NCBI GenBank assembly: GCA_019637645.1
Contig: JAHBVH010000079.1
Span: 1-38,892, forward strand
DNA: 38,892 nt
From: Caldilineaceae bacterium
GTDB taxonomy: Bacteria; Chloroflexota; Anaerolineae; Caldilineales; Caldilineaceae
Reading direction: 5' to 3'
Position 1 is the stretch's first letter, and the number at the start of each line of letters is the position of its first letter. The position numbers and the translations under genes were made by a program. Below, piece by piece: positions 7,830 to 16,780 of this stretch. The notes under the pieces were generated by a model that searched no databases, was not told where the DNA came from, and was given only the letters and a program-made list of their open reading frames with translations.

Positions 7830-8356
7830 AACGTTCCTCCTCTGCTTGGTAGATCTCCAGGCGAAATACCTTTTTGTACCCAATCTGAAGATCCGAGCGT
7901 ATGTATGGTTTTATATGTAGAGCGGACACAAACCGAGTCCAGTCAGGATGTGAAGATCTGACCGCGCTCAGGCGGCAAAATGCCGTTTTATGCGTACCTT
8001 CTATACCAAAGATGATTGGGAGATGAAAAGCTCGGCTGGGCAATCTATGCTGCTACACGCTGCTTGTGGGGCCAATGGGGGAGCCTCGTGCATCGGAATC
8101 AGGTTGCGGAGCGCGATACGGAGCAACACACTTGCGCGGCTGAGCAAATCAAAGCTGTTTCTGTAGTATATACCATATCCCAATCAGAACGCCAATGTTA
8201 GAAATGGCAATGGCAGCTGAGCTAGATTGGACTTAGGCAGTTGGACCAGAGCTGACAGAGTTGGAAAACCTGTCAGGTGTACAGCTAGACAAGATCTGTC
8301 AGCTTTAGAAGCTAGCGGAAGGCCAAACTCATTCATGCCCATCTGGGAAAGACCTA
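7830..8356. other. Intergenic region between divergent genes
   Basis: More than 500 bases without a convincing gene. It holds the strong Shine-Dalgarno of the lipoprotein gene at its left end and a palindromic repeat copy at 8251-8280. Short frames in it are unsupported. No clear promoter was found for the minus-strand gene. Confidence 0.6.
8251..8280. repeat. Dispersed palindromic repeat, copy 1
   Basis: CTGACAG (8252-8258) and CTGTCAG (8270-8276) flank GTTGGAAAAC. This is one of at least seven related copies in the window, all intergenic. A further CTGTCAG half-copy lies at 8296-8302. Confidence 0.7.
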
Positions 8357-8365
8357 TGCTATAAT
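8357..8365 (+). promoter_or_regulatory. Extended -10 promoter of the CBS gene
   Basis: TG at 8357-8358, one base, then a perfect TATAAT (8360-8365) form an extended -10 element. No good -35 box is visible 17 bases upstream, which is normal for this promoter type. The start would be near 8372, leaving a leader of about 48 bases with a purine-rich ribosome site. Confidence 0.6.
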
Positions 8366-8419
8366 AGGTATCAAGGATTACAGCCATACAGCAATGATGC
8401 TGGGAGGAAGGAAGAAGTT

Positions 8420-8884
8420 ATGCACCGCGTACCTATCAATCAAATTATGCAGCGTTCCGTTGTGACAATTCTGCCCACGGCCTTGGCCGTCGATGCGGCG
8501 CAGCGGATGGAAGAATTTGCAATCCGTCGCCTACCGGTTGTTGATGAGAATGGTTGGTTGGTGGGCATCGTGACCGACACCGATGTCCTAGAGGCGGAGA
8601 CGGCCAACCGGGTCTTGAATGCCTATGAACCTGGGGCCGAAGAACAATGGTTGGCGGTAAGCGACATTATGACGCGTGACGTGATCACCATTGATGCCAG
8701 TGCAACCTTGGGCGAACTTGCCCTACGACTAATGACGCACAAGGTGGGTGGGCTCCCTGTGGTTGAAGCCGCTTCGCTGGGGGATGGCTCACCACGTTTG
8801 ATCGGGATCGTCACCGAAACCGACATCTTTCGCCTATTGGCAGAGGCTTGGCTGGGCGAACAAGGCCAAGGCCAGCCGCGTTAA
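8420..8884 (+). CDS. Tandem CBS-domain protein
   Basis: This is a 154-residue protein made only of a CBS pair (Bateman module), roughly residues 6-62 and 78-145. Both halves show the family pattern: IMQRSVVTILPTALAVDAAQRM then GWLVGIVTDTDVL, and IMTRDVITIDASATLGELALRLM then RLIGIVTETDIF. Such modules bind adenosyl ligands such as AMP, ATP or SAM. As a stand-alone protein it is probably a cytosolic sensor acting on a partner, which cannot be named. The GGAGGAAGGAAGAAG tract gives a strong ribosome site before 8420. It converges on the cysteine desulfurase gene with 27 bases between stops. Confidence 0.9.
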   Translation: MHRVPINQIMQRSVVTILPTALAVDAAQRMEEFAIRRLPVVDENGWLVGIVTDTDVLEAETANRVLNAYEPGAEEQWLAVSDIMTRDVITIDASATLGELALRLMTHKVGGLPVVEAASLGDGSPRLIGIVTETDIFRLLAEAWLGEQGQGQPR

Positions 8885-8911
8885 AGAACGCCTGTTGGTT
8901 AAGGATCTGCT

Positions 8912-10087
8912 TCAGGCGGCCATGCGTAGGCGGTTCACAATCGCGGGTAACTGCTCGATCACATAATCAATATCGGCGCTTGTATTGCTGCGCCCAAGGC
9001 TAAAGCGCAAAGCTCCCCGCGCACTCTGCGCATCAATCCCAATGGCTTCCAATACATGGCTGGGCCGCTGCGAACCACTGGCGCAGGCACTCCCACTGCT
9101 GGCCGCAATGCCAGCAAGATCGAGCGCGATCAAGAGCTCTTCGGCATGCATACCCGGCAGGACAAAGCTGGCGATATGAGCGAGCCGTGCCGTGGGGGAA
9201 CCCGTTAGCGCAATCCCCTCGATTGCTTCCAACAGGCTACCGCTCAACCGATCACGGAGGTGGCGCAGACGGGTGTTTTCGGTAGGGCGCAGCGCTTCCG
9301 CCATGCTGAAGGCTTTGGCCATGCCCACAATGAGCGGTACATTTTCCGTGCCAGCGCGGTGATCGCCTTCTTGGCTACCGCCAGTCAACAAAGGTAGATA
9401 GGGCGTGCCGTGGCGCAGATAGAGAAAACCAACCCCCTTGGGCCCATAGAACTTGTGGCTGCTGGCGCTCAGCGCGGCTACCCCTAATGCTTGAACATCG
9501 AGCGCTAGGGCACCAGCCGCCTGAACGGCATCGGTATGCAGCGGCACGCCAACAGCCTGACAGCAAGCGCTGAGGGCTGCTAGGGGTTGGATCACGCCGA
9601 TTTCGTTGTTGGCAAACATAATGCTCACCACCGCGATGGCGTTGCCATCCCCTAAGGCTTGGGCGAGGTCGGCTGGGTCGATCACGCCCGCTTGGTTGAC
9701 GGGTAGCAAGGTGAGGTCAAAGCCAAAATCATCGCGCAGGGCAAAGGCGGTATGTAACACAGCATGATGTTCAATCGGCGTGGTGATAATGCGGTTTGCC
9801 CCCGTCGCCGCGCGGCGGGCCAAGGCGATCCCTCGCAGCGCGGCATTGTCGCTCTCGGTGCCGCCGCTGGTAAAGATCAGCTCGTTTGGCGCGGCATGGA
9901 TCAGCTCGGCGACGGTCCGGCGCGCTTGTTCAAGGGCCACACTGGCCCGTCGCCCCGCGCGGTGGACGCTGGACGGGTTGCCGTAGAAGTCGCTAAAATA
10001 GGGTTGCATGGCGGCAAATACTTCGGGCGCTACCGGTGTTGTCGCTGCGTGATCGAGATAAATGGTTGGCTGTGAATTGGGCATCAT
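8912..10087 (-). CDS. Cysteine desulfurase (IscS/NifS class)
   Basis: This is a 391-residue PLP enzyme that converts cysteine to alanine and passes persulfide sulfur to Fe-S cluster or thio-cofactor synthesis. YLDHAATTP opens the fold. The PLP-binding His is in TTPIEHHAV (about 104-110), the Schiff-base Lys is K212 in SASSHKFYGPKG, and the catalytic Cys is C335 in SSGSACASGSQ. Length and motifs fit class I desulfurases. IscS versus NifS cannot be split here, because no iscU, nifU or iscR gene is adjacent. The first two codons are both ATG (10087 and 10084) after AGGAA. It stands alone on the minus strand. Confidence 0.93.
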   Translation of the reverse strand: MMPNSQPTIYLDHAATTPVAPEVFAAMQPYFSDFYGNPSSVHRAGRRASVALEQARRTVAELIHAAPNELIFTSGGTESDNAALRGIALARRAATGANRIITTPIEHHAVLHTAFALRDDFGFDLTLLPVNQAGVIDPADLAQALGDGNAIAVVSIMFANNEIGVIQPLAALSACCQAVGVPLHTDAVQAAGALALDVQALGVAALSASSHKFYGPKGVGFLYLRHGTPYLPLLTGGSQEGDHRAGTENVPLIVGMAKAFSMAEALRPTENTRLRHLRDRLSGSLLEAIEGIALTGSPTARLAHIASFVLPGMHAEELLIALDLAGIAASSGSACASGSQRPSHVLEAIGIDAQSARGALRFSLGRSNTSADIDYVIEQLPAIVNRLRMAA

Positions 10088-10245
10088 GGGTTCCTATAGG
10101 ACAAACTCAGCGGTTGGGCCGCGTCAAATTCATTTCTGGCGGGGGCGACTCTGTGCTTGCGGCTCGTCACCACTACCGCTGGTAAAATCCCGGAGCTTAG
10201 GCGAAATGGCGTAAGTAACTAGCTGAGATTGAACTTAAAGCGAAT

Positions 10246-10275
10246 TTGACTTCTATTCGTGAATCAAATTACAAT
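10246..10275 (+). promoter_or_regulatory. Candidate promoter 340 bases upstream of hppA
   Basis: TTGACT (10246-10251), an 18-base spacer and TACAAT (10270-10275). Six bases after the -10 box comes an ATG (10282), the same geometry as in the metG leader. It would give hppA a leader of over 300 bases. Confidence 0.55.
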
Positions 10276-10281
10276 GTGGCA

Positions 10282-10386
10282 ATGGTGTCATATGGCTATG
10301 CCTCAACCTGTTATCGTATTAAATCATCTCAGAACTGTCGGTTTTACACGAGTAGGCGCTACTTTTGGCAGGATGTGATTGTATAA
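10282..10386 (+). CDS. Possible leaderless small ORF in the hppA leader
   Basis: A 34-codon ORF beginning M V S Y G Y A S T C Y R and ending in TAA at 10384-10386. It starts where the transcript from 10246-10275 should begin. It is rich in Tyr, Ser and Arg but has no dense run of one codon, so an amino-acid-specific attenuator is not evident. No known family is recognised. It could be a regulatory leader peptide or chance. Confidence 0.3.
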   Translation: MVSYGYASTCYRIKSSQNCRFYTSRRYFWQDVIV

Positions 10387-10494
10387 ATGCCGAAGAGTAT
10401 GGTCTAGCTAGCGGCTGTCATTAGCTGTCAATCTAGCTACGCTATCGTTGCTGTCTGTTATCGATATTGTGTTAACGCAATAGATGATTTTGAG

Positions 10495-10549
10495 CTTCTG
10501 CAAATCTGTTTGGGTCTAGACCATTACCCGCTCTTTTGCAGAAGTTTTT
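10495..10549 (+). terminator. Terminator-like hairpin in the hppA leader
   Basis: CTTCTGCAAA (10495-10504) pairs with TTTGCAGAAG (10535-10544), ten perfect pairs, followed by TTTTTC. The loop contains the palindrome GGTCTAGACC. It lies downstream of the candidate promoter and about 50 bases before the hppA ribosome site, so it could attenuate hppA transcription. Confidence 0.5.
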
Positions 10550-10616
10550 CTGTCTGCTTTACCTAATTATACCTTACTTGAAATTGATTTGAGAACTACA
10601 AAGGAGGGAACGTATC

Positions 10617-12842
10617 TTGTTACAGGGATCTGTATCAGTGATTTTTTCTTTATTGATGGGTATCATCGGTGTGGGGTACGTCCTCTGGCAACTACGCAAC
10701 GTCCTTGGCTATGACCAAGGCAATGATACCATGCGCTCCATTGCGCAGGCCATTCAAGAAGGTGCTGCTGCGTTCTTGGGGCGTGAGTATCGCTTTCTCG
10801 CGGTCTTCGTGGTCATTGTGGCGATTGTCATTGCTGCGTTCTTACAGTGGCAAACAGCCGCGTCCTTTATTTTAGGTTCCATTGCCTCTGCCGGTGCCGG
10901 TTATCTGGGGATGTATGTTGCCGTGCGCGCTAATGTGCGTACGGCCGCGGCGGCAAGCCGGGGCCTGCATGAAGGGTTGCGGGTTGCCTTTGGCAGCGGC
11001 TCGATCATGGGTATGGCTGTGGTGAGCTTCAGCCTTTTGGGCATGGGGCTACTTTATCTCCTTTTTAATGGCGACCCCAATCAGTTGAACTATGTAACGG
11101 GCTTTGGCTTTGGGGCCAGCAGCATTGCGCTCTTTGCCCGTGTTGGTGGTGGGATCTATACCAAAGCTGCTGACGTTGGGGCAGACTTGGTTGGTAAGGT
11201 GGAGCAGGGAATCCCCGAAGATGACCCCCGCAACCCGGCTGTCATCGCCGACAATGTCGGTGACAATGTTGGTGACGTGGCTGGCATGGGTGCGGATCTC
11301 TTTGAAAGCTACAGCGGTTCCATCATTGCCGCGGCGACCTTAGGCGCGACCTTAGGCGGTGAACAAGCCCTAGCCTTTATCGGGCTCCCCTTCCTCGTTG
11401 CGGGCGTCGGTGTCATTTCGGCTCTCTTTGGGATTTATATGGTGATTGGCGAAGTGTGGGATGCGACGCCAACGACCCATGCCGATACGGATGTCAGCAC
11501 CCCGACCGCTGCCACAACCACAGAGAGTGAATCGACCGATGTCATTCCGCGTCGCTACACCTCGACTTACAATACGCCCGCGTTTAGTTTGAAGTCGATC
11601 GTTGACTTTGCCAAGCAATTTGTGGCTAAGATTGATGAGCGCGCAACCCAAGAAGAGCTCTTGACCGCGTTACGCCGCTCGGTATGGGGCGCTTCGGTGC
11701 TTGTCTTGGGCCTTTCCCTGATCGCGATTTTGTTGGCGGGCCTGAGCATCAACTACTGGTTTGTGATCGTGGTCGGCTTGGTCGCTGGTAATGGCATTGC
11801 CTATGCCACTGAATACTATACTTCCTATACCGAAAAGCCGACCCAAGGCATTGCCGAAGCTTCGCAAACCGGTGCTGCGACGACGATTATCCAAGGCTTG
11901 GCGGTTGGGATGATGAGTACCGTGGCACCGGTGTTAATCGTAGCCGTTGCTACGCTGCTGAGCATTTGGCTCGGTTTCCGTGCCGACGGCACTACTGCGG
12001 CTGGTCTCTATGCCGTGGCGCTGGCTGGCGTTGGTATGTTGAGCACGCTGGGCGTTACCCTGGCGACAGACGCGTATGGTCCGGTGGCGGATAATGCAGG
12101 TGGTATTGCGGAGATGAGCCATTTGCCAAAAGAGATCCGCCAACGCACCGACGCGCTGGACAGCTTGGGCAACACGACCGCGGCGACGGGCAAAGGCTTT
12201 GCCATTGGCTCGGCTGTTTTGACGGCCTTGGCCCTCTTGGCGGCGTATGTCTCTGCTGCCAAGGTGGAAAGCCTGAATATGCTGGATCCCACGATGTTGC
12301 CGGGCATTCTGATCGGTGCCATGTTGCCCTATCTTTTCTCGGCGCTGACCATGACCGCGGTGGGGAAAGCGGCTTATCAAATTGTGTTGGAGGTGCGGCG
12401 GCAATTCCGCGAGATTCCGGGCTTGATGGAGGGTACGGGCCAACCGGACTACCGCGCTTGTGTCGGCATTAGCACCGAAAGCGCGCTCCGTGAGATGATG
12501 TTGCCTGGGGCACTCGCGGTAGCTGTGCCGATCGTCACTGGTTTTGTATTGGGGAAAGAAGCGCTGGCCGGTCTGTTAATTGGCGCAACCTCTTCTGGCT
12601 TCCTGCTGGCTGTGATGATGGCCAACGCGGGTGGGGCTTGGGACAATGCCAAGAAATGGATTGAAACGGGCGAATATGGCGGCAAGGGCTCGGAGCCGCA
12701 CAAGGCCGCTGTGGTTGGGGATACGGTTGGTGATCCCTTTAAAGATACCAGTGGTCCGTCACTCAATATTTTGATCAAGCTCATGAGTATTGTCTCATTG
12801 GTCTTTGCAAGCGCCTTCGGCAACGGTTGGTTTACCTTCTAG
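10617..12842 (+). CDS. hppA: Membrane-bound ion-translocating pyrophosphatase
   Basis: This is a 741-residue integral membrane enzyme with about 16 helices that couples pyrophosphate hydrolysis to pumping H+ or Na+ outward. The substrate site signatures are present: [28 protein letters not shown] around K183, and [37 protein letters not shown] has Ala at 522 where K+-independent enzymes have Lys, so by established rules this is the K+-dependent class. H+ versus Na+ specificity is not settled. A hydrophilic loop rich in Thr, Ser, Asp and Glu (about residues 290-315) and a following amphipathic stretch are inserted before helix [15 protein letters not shown]. The start is TTG at 10617, chosen because AAGGAGG (10601-10607) is ideally placed and no ATG fits. 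The leader holds a candidate attenuator. It is monocistronic, closed by the terminator at 12922-12965. Confidence 0.95.
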   Translation: MLQGSVSVIFSLLMGIIGVGYVLWQLRNVLGYDQGNDTMRSIAQAIQEGAAAFLGREYRFLAVFVVIVAIVIAAFLQWQTAASFILGSIASAGAGYLGMYVAVRANVRTAAAASRGLHEGLRVAFGSGSIMGMAVVSFSLLGMGLLYLLFNGDPNQLNYVTGFGFGASSIALFARVGGGIYTKAADVGADLVGKVEQGIPEDDPRNPAVIADNVGDNVGDVAGMGADLFESYSGSIIAAATLGATLGGEQALAFIGLPFLVAGVGVISALFGIYMVIGEVWDATPTTHADTDVSTPTAATTTESESTDVIPRRYTSTYNTPAFSLKSIVDFAKQFVAKIDERATQEELLTALRRSVWGASVLVLGLSLIAILLAGLSINYWFVIVVGLVAGNGIAYATEYYTSYTEKPTQGIAEASQTGAATTIIQGLAVGMMSTVAPVLIVAVATLLSIWLGFRADGTTAAGLYAVALAGVGMLSTLGVTLATDAYGPVADNAGGIAEMSHLPKEIRQRTDALDSLGNTTAATGKGFAIGSAVLTALALLAAYVSAAKVESLNMLDPTMLPGILIGAMLPYLFSALTMTAVGKAAYQIVLEVRRQFREIPGLMEGTGQPDYRACVGISTESALREMMLPGALAVAVPIVTGFVLGKEALAGLLIGATSSGFLLAVMMANAGGAWDNAKKWIETGEYGGKGSEPHKAAVVGDTVGDPFKDTSGPSLNILIKLMSIVSLVFASAFGNGWFTF

Positions 12843-12921
12843 CAAAGTCGGTTGCTCTACCTTCGGTTGCTTGGCAGCTGATTGGCCAGCAACTGAAGCC
12901 TTAATTGCAGATTGATCGCAG

Positions 12922-12965
12922 GGATAGAGACGTGGCAATCCCGTTGCTGCGTCTCTATCCTTTTT
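12922..12965 (+). terminator. Intrinsic terminator of hppA
   Basis: GGATAGAGACG (12922-12932) pairs with CGTCTCTATCC (12950-12960); an inner GCAA/TTGC continues the stem, and TTTTT follows. This is a textbook Rho-independent terminator about 80 bases past the hppA stop. Confidence 0.92.
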
Positions 12966-13047
12966 ATGTCCGAATGCATTCATCTACCGTATGAGCCAAG
13001 CCTTTGGGTTGATCGCGCGGCCATTGAGAACCAAAACCCAGAGAGCT

Positions 13048-13076
13048 TTGACAGAATAAGCGTGCCATCATATACT
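13048..13076 (+). promoter_or_regulatory. Promoter of the recombinase-like/glycosidase operon
   Basis: Perfect TTGACA (13048-13053), 17-base spacer, TATACT (13071-13076). The start would be near 13083, with a 75-base leader before 13158. Confidence 0.78.
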
Positions 13077-13157
13077 ACAACTACGCGAAGCAATCTGACT
13101 TGTTTTTGATCTACCTGGGCGTTAGATCGACTGATTCTGTATTTGCAGGAGTGAGCA

Positions 13158-14126
13158 ATGACAATGACCGATAAGCAACAGGTCGATGATACGAACCAAG
13201 CCGCTGCGCATGGCTCCCCAGCACTGCCGCCGCCTCTCCGCGCGGATAGTACCTTGGCGGCGGCGGTGGTCGCCTTTGATGAATATATGGTGCGCAAAGG
13301 CTTTAGTGAAAATACCATCAAGGCTTTTCGCAACGATCTCAAGATTGTGCAAGATTTTCTGGGCCAAGAAACCTACTTGCACCAAGTGAATACCCAGCAC
13401 CTCCATGATTTTCTAGAGTGGCTGCAATATGATCGCGGAAAGCCCTGTAGTGCCAAAAGTTTGGCACGCCGCATTACGACCATCAAAGTGTTTTTTGGCT
13501 GGCTACATGGTATTGGTGTGCTCGGTACAGATCCCGCCGAGCCGGTGATGCAACAGCCCGCGCGTACGCCTCTGCCAACGATTTTGCAGGAAGACGAGAT
13601 CGACAATCTGATCTTCACCGCCCACAGCTATTTGGAAGATGGGAATAAGCCAGATGCCCGCCCCGCGCTCTTGGTGAATTTGCTATTGCAGACAGGGATG
13701 AAAAAGGCGGAGTGTGCGCGCCTGCTCATGAGCGATCTAGCCCCCGCGCGCGATGCTGCGACGCTCGAGGTCATTGTCCGCTATCCGGAAGAGCGCCACG
13801 CGCACAAAAATCGCTCGATGACATTAGATGGAACCCTGGTACCCGTCTTACAACAATATGTAGAACAATATAAGCCGACCAATTTTCTCTTTGAATGTAC
13901 GCCCCGCAATCTGGAATATGTCTTAGACGAAGTTGGGCGGAAGGCCGAGATCAATCATACACAAGTTGGCTTTGAAACATTGCGGTGGACTTGCGCCGTG
14001 CGTGATTTTCGCCAAGGTGTACCCGAAGATCGGCTGCGGCAGAAGATGGGCTTAAGCAAGATCTCTTGGCGCGAAACACGCGAAAAAATTCTACGACTTA
14101 CCGGACAGGAGCCACCCAAGCCATGA
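13158..14126 (+). CDS. Catalytically degenerate tyrosine-recombinase-like protein
   Basis: This 322-residue protein has the layout of XerC/XerD-type recombinases. A core-binding SAM-like domain (about 33-120; FDEYMVRKGFSENTIKAFRNDL, then SLARRITTIKVFFGWLHGIG) is followed by a catalytic-domain fold (about 135-312). The DNA-binding half is well kept, but the catalytic pentad is mostly gone. The first Arg is Lys (TGMKKAE, K182), HxxR is ETLR (273-276, only R276 kept), the LGH motif is MGL (297-299), and no nucleophilic Tyr is present where expected (WRETREK, 304-310). It therefore probably binds DNA without cutting it, or has another role. The last bases overlap the ATG of a glycosidase gene (ATGA), so the two are translationally coupled. 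GGAG precedes the ATG at 13158. No attachment site or phage gene is nearby. Confidence 0.82.
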   Translation: MTMTDKQQVDDTNQAAAHGSPALPPPLRADSTLAAAVVAFDEYMVRKGFSENTIKAFRNDLKIVQDFLGQETYLHQVNTQHLHDFLEWLQYDRGKPCSAKSLARRITTIKVFFGWLHGIGVLGTDPAEPVMQQPARTPLPTILQEDEIDNLIFTAHSYLEDGNKPDARPALLVNLLLQTGMKKAECARLLMSDLAPARDAATLEVIVRYPEERHAHKNRSMTLDGTLVPVLQQYVEQYKPTNFLFECTPRNLEYVLDEVGRKAEINHTQVGFETLRWTCAVRDFRQGVPEDRLRQKMGLSKISWRETREKILRLTGQEPPKP

Positions 14127-15613
14127 CCACGGGATTCAACACGGCTCTGAATATCCAAACCCCAGCTTGGGTCAAGCAGGCGGTTTTCTACCAAATTTTC
14201 CCAGATCGTTTTGCGCGCAGTCCGAAGACGAAACACCCGCGCGGTATCACCTTCAAGCCGTGGGGTAGCCCGCCAGAAGAACAGGGTTACCAAGGGGGCG
14301 ATCTCTATGGCATCGTCGAGAAGCTGGATTATTTGCAAGAGCTAGGCATCACCGCCCTCTATTTAATGCCAATCTTTGCTTCAGCCTCTAACCATCGCTA
14401 TCATACCTATGACTATTTCATGGTCGATCCGCTCTTAGGTGGGAATGAGGCCATGCGTCTCTTGGTGGATGAAGCCCATGCACGCGATATGCGCATTGTG
14501 CTGGATGGCGTTTTTAATCATGCCAGCCGTGGCTTCTGGGCCTTTCATCACATCTTAGAGAACGGCGACCATTCGCCTTACCGCGATTGGTTTATCGTCG
14601 AAGATTGGCCCTTAAACCCCTATCCCAAAGACGGCACAGAGAAGATTAACTATGCGGCGTGGTGGGGCATGCCGGCTTTACCCAAATTTAACATTGCGAA
14701 CCCGGGCGTGCGTGATTATCTGCTCGGGGTGGCCCACTATTGGATCGACTTTGGTGTCGATGGGTGGCGTTTGGATGTCCCCGAGGAGATTAAGGATGAA
14801 GCCTTTTGGCAGGATTTCCGGAAGGTGGTGAAGGCTGCCAACCCTGATGCCTATCTGGTGGGCGAGATCTGGCATGCGGCCCAAGATTGGCTGCGCGGCG
14901 ATCGGTTCGATGCCGTGATGAACTACATCTTTAGCCGGGCCGCTCTGGGCTTTTTTGCCGCCGAAACCTTGCGCATGGATTATCACCCTGGTGGTTTTCA
15001 CTTGACGCCGCTGACGGCACCTGCTTTTGCGAAGACGGTGGAGCAGATGCTTTCACTCTACCCGTGGCCGATTATTCAGAGTCAGCTCAATCTGATGGAC
15101 AGCCATGATACGGCGCGTACCCTGTGGATGGTCAATGGCGACAAAAGCGCCCTCCGCCTCTGCACCCTCTTCCAAATGACAATGCCTGGCGCACCGTGTA
15201 TCTACTACGGGGATGAAATTGGCATGACGGGGGCGACTGATCCCTATTGTCGGGCTGCTTTCCCTTGGCAGGATCGACCCCAATGGGACGAGGAGTTGCT
15301 GGCCTTCCATCGGCGCGCCATTGCCATGCGCCATGCCTATCCCGTCTTGAGCCAAGGCGATTTTGAGACGATCTATGCGGATCATACAATTTACGCATTT
15401 CGGCGGACGACAGCTAGTACTTCTGCGCTTATCATTTTGAATGCGGGTGTGCAGGATACCACCATTGCTCTGACTATCAATGCCCTCCAGACGGTTACGG
15501 CTACCTATACGGATGTTTGGCATACGGGTGAATATCAGCTGCAGGCGGGCCAGCTCGATGCCGTGACCGTTCCGCCACGGGATGCCCTCGTATTGATCCA
15601 TGAGGCGAGCTAG
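14123..15613 (+). CDS. GH13 alpha-amylase family glycosidase (neopullulanase/cyclomaltodextrinase-like)
   Basis: This is a 496-residue glycoside hydrolase acting on alpha-1,4 or alpha-1,6 glucans or maltooligosaccharides. The opening VFYQIFPDRFARS is typical of the neopullulanase and maltogenic-amylase branch, although the extra N-terminal starch-binding domain of those enzymes is missing. The conserved regions are all present: LDGVFNH, GWRLDVPEE with nucleophile D218, GEIWH with acid/base E248, and MDSHDTART with D329. A short C-terminal beta domain follows. No signal peptide is present, so it should act in the cytosol. The start at 14123 overlaps the upstream stop by four bases with AGGAG a little upstream. 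The frame extends back to 14066 inside the upstream gene, but that part looks arbitrary. Exact substrate specificity cannot be assigned. Confidence 0.92.
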   Translation: MTTGFNTALNIQTPAWVKQAVFYQIFPDRFARSPKTKHPRGITFKPWGSPPEEQGYQGGDLYGIVEKLDYLQELGITALYLMPIFASASNHRYHTYDYFMVDPLLGGNEAMRLLVDEAHARDMRIVLDGVFNHASRGFWAFHHILENGDHSPYRDWFIVEDWPLNPYPKDGTEKINYAAWWGMPALPKFNIANPGVRDYLLGVAHYWIDFGVDGWRLDVPEEIKDEAFWQDFRKVVKAANPDAYLVGEIWHAAQDWLRGDRFDAVMNYIFSRAALGFFAAETLRMDYHPGGFHLTPLTAPAFAKTVEQMLSLYPWPIIQSQLNLMDSHDTARTLWMVNGDKSALRLCTLFQMTMPGAPCIYYGDEIGMTGATDPYCRAAFPWQDRPQWDEELLAFHRRAIAMRHAYPVLSQGDFETIYADHTIYAFRRTTASTSALIILNAGVQDTTIALTINALQTVTATYTDVWHTGEYQLQAGQLDAVTVPPRDALVLIHEAS

Positions 15614-15617
15614 TAAT

Positions 15618-15646
15618 CCACTTGGCCCAGCTCGGTTGCCAAGTGG
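15618..15646 (+). terminator. Hairpin after the glycosidase gene
   Basis: CCACTTGGC (15618-15626) pairs with GCCAAGTGG (15638-15646) directly after the stop codon. There is no U-tract, so it may be a weak terminator or an mRNA 3' end stabiliser. Confidence 0.4.
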
Positions 15647-15787
15647 TATCGATACCGTAGGCGTAGAAAGTTGTGGCACCGTATGGCGAATGGCGTACTC
15701 TGCCACGGCGTCGCCAGCGAGCGTTGTCCGGTTTGCAAAAGCTGACAACGCTGGTACTGCGTAAGCCCTATAGTCGTTAGATGCGTT

Positions 15788-16696
15788 ATGACAAAATTAT
15801 TGCAGGAACCCCTTGCACCCGCACGCCACACGGTTAGCCCACAGGAGCTTACCTTCAGCAGTAGTGCAACCCTCAACGCTCAGTTTTGGATTGAGCACTT
15901 CCCTTGGCGGCCAACCGCGGCATGGGCTGCCCTGGCTGGGTGGTTGGCGATGGGGTTGGATGTGCCTTTCTGGCTAGATGAGTGGCGGGCCATCGTATTG
16001 GTCCTCCTTTTGGTCGATCCACTTTGGGGAAGTATTTGGCGGCTCGCGGCTGGCCGCGAAGAATTACTACCCCTCCCAGCCAAGGTGACCACTCCCCCGG
16101 TCTGGCTACCCTACTTACAGCCTGGTTCACCGGCCGCACGCCTCTTTGATTGGAACTATGTACGGGCCGTAACCCTCCTCTTTCGGGTGGGGATGCCAAC
16201 GCTGCTCCTCACCATGGTGATTGCCGCCGTCATCGATCCACTGGCCGTGGTACTGACGGGTACCGTCATTCTGGTCAGTGTGCTAGCCTGGCTGGTTCGG
16301 CGCACCCTTCAGAGTTCCGCCCATTTTTTGCATAGTGTCGTAACGATTGCGCTACCGGCCTTGTTGGCAATTGACCTCTTTGCGCCGGTTCAGCGTGATG
16401 CGACTTGGACCTTACGTCTGCTCTTCTTTGTCTTTTGGACCATCCATAACTGGGGCGAAGGGCGTAATCTGCGTTCCATCGCTGATTCCTGGAGTTTGCT
16501 ATTATTAGGCATCGCCCAGCTAGGGATCATGAGTATCTTGATCTTCTTGCAAGCGCCGTTGTGGTTGGCGCTGCTCGTTCTGTTGTGGCTGCCGATTTGG
16601 CTAGCAATTTATCAGGGCCAAACTTTGCAGCGCTTCCATTTTCTTTCGCTGATGGCACTCTTACTCAGCGCCTGGGCGATTGGTCACAGCAGCTAG
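15788..16696 (+). CDS. Multi-pass membrane protein of unknown function
   Basis: This is a 302-residue hydrophobic protein. After a polar N-terminal 45 residues there are perhaps eight membrane segments, for example AWAALAGWLAMGLDVPFWL, AIVLVLLLVDPLWGSIW, TLLLTMVIAAVIDPLAVVLTG, SLLLLGIAQLGIMSILIFL and LWLALLVLLWLPIWLAIY. A cytosolic or periplasmic loop contains PVWLPYLQPGSPAARLFDWNYVRA, and FWTIHNWGEGRNLRSI is a notable polar patch. No family is recognised and no enzyme motif is seen. ATG at 15788 has no clear Shine-Dalgarno. The HD-domain gene follows on the same strand after 84 bases. Confidence 0.75.
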   Translation: MTKLLQEPLAPARHTVSPQELTFSSSATLNAQFWIEHFPWRPTAAWAALAGWLAMGLDVPFWLDEWRAIVLVLLLVDPLWGSIWRLAAGREELLPLPAKVTTPPVWLPYLQPGSPAARLFDWNYVRAVTLLFRVGMPTLLLTMVIAAVIDPLAVVLTGTVILVSVLAWLVRRTLQSSAHFLHSVVTIALPALLAIDLFAPVQRDATWTLRLLFFVFWTIHNWGEGRNLRSIADSWSLLLLGIAQLGIMSILIFLQAPLWLALLVLLWLPIWLAIYQGQTLQRFHFLSLMALLLSAWAIGHSS

Positions 16697-16780
16697 TGAT
16701 TCAGGGCTCGATGGATGGGGCGGTACCTTGCTGCTAGGCGCAGCAAAGCCCTGGCGTACCGCCGGAAAAGGATAGATGAA

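Noticed and set aside
13158..14126. Active integrase marking a genomic island
   Set aside because: The catalytic residues are lost, and no attachment-site repeats, tRNA or phage/plasmid genes flank it.
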